49,594 nucleotides of DNA from Chloroflexota bacterium. GTDB taxonomy: Bacteria; Chloroflexota; Anaerolineae; Promineifilales; Promineifilaceae. Under the pieces are notes generated by a model. The model was not told the origin of the DNA, did no database searches, and worked only from the letters and a program-made list of their open reading frames with translations. Every line of letters starts with the position of its first letter. The first letter of the stretch is position 1. Both the position numbers and the translations under genes were made by a program. Shown here piece by piece: positions 48,980-49,594 of the stretch. The stretch covers positions 1 through 49,594 of the forward strand of contig JABFFZ010000040.1 in assembly GCA_013112725.1 (NCBI GenBank), written 5' to 3'.

Positions 48980-49594
48980 TCACTACCGTACACTTTTAAG
49001 GGAACGATTTGAAATGTGACCAAATAGAAAAAGCAAGGGTACACTTCTTGATTCAGGACAAACCAAAGGAGTGTACCCATGGGTGATAATCACCAAGTCT
49101 ATCGTCGCATAAATCAAGGATTGCGGCAACTGTATCCGAAGCAGTTGACCGGGCGTCAAGCCAGACACCTGAACACACTGGCCGGTATGGTCAGCGGGAT
49201 AGTCCGCAGCGGGCAATGTCAGATGAAAGCGATGGGCAAGAAAGCACCAGACAAGAGCAAGGTAGAAAGCCGGAGCAAACGGTTTACCCGCTATGTGCAG
49301 AATGAACAGGTGGATGCACAAACCTACTACCTGCCATTCATTGTTCCCTTGCTGGTGGGATTGGCGCGCTGTGGGCCTTTGGTGTTGGTCATGGACGGCA
49401 GCGAAGTGGGACGGGGATGCCTGGCATTGGTCATCAGTGTGGTGTACAAGAAACGGGCCTTGCCGCTGATGTGGCTGGTGGTCAAAGGCAATAAAGGCCA
49501 TTTTTCTCAAGAAGCGCATTTGACTTTGTTGGACATGGTCAAGCCGTTGATTCCTGAAGGGAGTGATGTCATCTTTCTGGGAGATGGTGAGTTT
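48980..49594 (+). mobile_element. IS4-like insertion sequence, left end (cut by the window)
   Basis: The element appears to start behind the GAATTAT array with CACTACCGTACACTTTTAAG, followed by a transposase gene. GTACACTT occurs again 40 bp further in. The exact boundary and the terminal repeat cannot be fixed without the right end. Confidence 0.6.
49079..49594 (+). CDS. IS4-like DDE transposase (3' partial)
   Basis: 172 codons are seen before the window ends. VLVMDGSEVGRGCLALVISV carries the first catalytic Asp, RALPLMWLVVKGNKGHFSQE is a conserved strand-loop, and VIFLGDGEF carries the second Asp region. This pattern is typical of IS4-like cut-and-paste transposases. The ATG at 49079 follows AAAGGAG by 6 nt. 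The catalytic Glu would lie beyond the window. Confidence 0.88.
   Translation, partial: MGDNHQVYRRINQGLRQLYPKQLTGRQARHLNTLAGMVSGIVRSGQCQMKAMGKKAPDKSKVESRSKRFTRYVQNEQVDAQTYYLPFIVPLLVGLARCGPLVLVMDGSEVGRGCLALVISVVYKKRALPLMWLVVKGNKGHFSQEAHLTLLDMVKPLIPEGSDVIFLGDGEF

Overview
The window looks like chromosomal DNA of a Chloroflexota bacterium, probably of the Anaerolineae/Ardenticatenia kind. This is inferred from gene content: coenzyme F420 genes (cofE, npdG, a luciferase-like F420-type oxidoreductase), SH3/META lipoproteins with Pro-Thr linkers, alpha-2-macroglobulin, paired SPFH proteins, a WecA-like transferase, and many VapBC/YefM-YoeB modules. Base composition is moderately GC-rich by eye. No rRNA, tRNA or CRISPR array was seen. 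A strong genome signature is the palindrome ACGGCCGT, which I count by hand about 80 times, in all reading phases inside genes.

Layout. 1-5365: a same-strand cluster with a truncated SH3-domain protein ending in a Cys-rich CxC tail, a radical SAM/SPASM enzyme, a PqqD-like small protein, a second radical SAM/SPASM enzyme and a HemN-like radical SAM protein. This resembles a RiPP-type peptide or protein maturation system and is the best candidate for something undescribed. 5388-7578: an integron remnant with a YoeB toxin and nonsense-mutated YefM, an attC site, a RusA-like resolvase, a small unknown gene and a truncated integron integrase. 7588-10824: a large PqqD/M50 protease/double cyclic-nucleotide-binding protein, possibly the processing protease of the first cluster. 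10.8-16.6 kb: VapBC, a second M50-like membrane protein, a MITE-like element, a small Cys protein, a cytochrome c lipoprotein and a di-heme peroxidase fused to a parallel beta-helix. 16.6-24.5 kb: F420-related and housekeeping genes (LLM oxidoreductase, thioredoxin, SsnA-like amidohydrolase, npdG, cofE, a glycosidase-like lipoprotein, glgC). 24.8-34.1 kb: WecA-like transferase, upp, ruvB, DUF2905, two CNNM/CBS transporters, and divergent TspO and photolyase genes.

34.2-37.8 kb is an accessory island that is AT-richer and lacks the ACGGCCGT word. It holds a NACHT NTPase with an in-frame stop, a decayed toxin-antitoxin pair and an intact VapBC. 37.9-48.9 kb is all on the minus strand: a 2060-residue alpha-2-macroglobulin, a frameshifted META/SH3 lipoprotein, two SPFH proteins and lgt. 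The right edge is an IS4-like insertion sequence cut by the window end.

Many intergenic gaps are filled by hairpins made from one 6-8 bp word repeated forward and then in reverse complement (GAGATTG, GAGCAGT, CGTGAGG, GTAATTG, GATAACCG; also a pure GAATTAT array before lgt). There are also 94-bp and TGCCAGGCAC palindromic repeats in more than one copy. Several accessory genes carry one in-frame stop or frameshift, so this is a region of active gene decay and repeat insertion.
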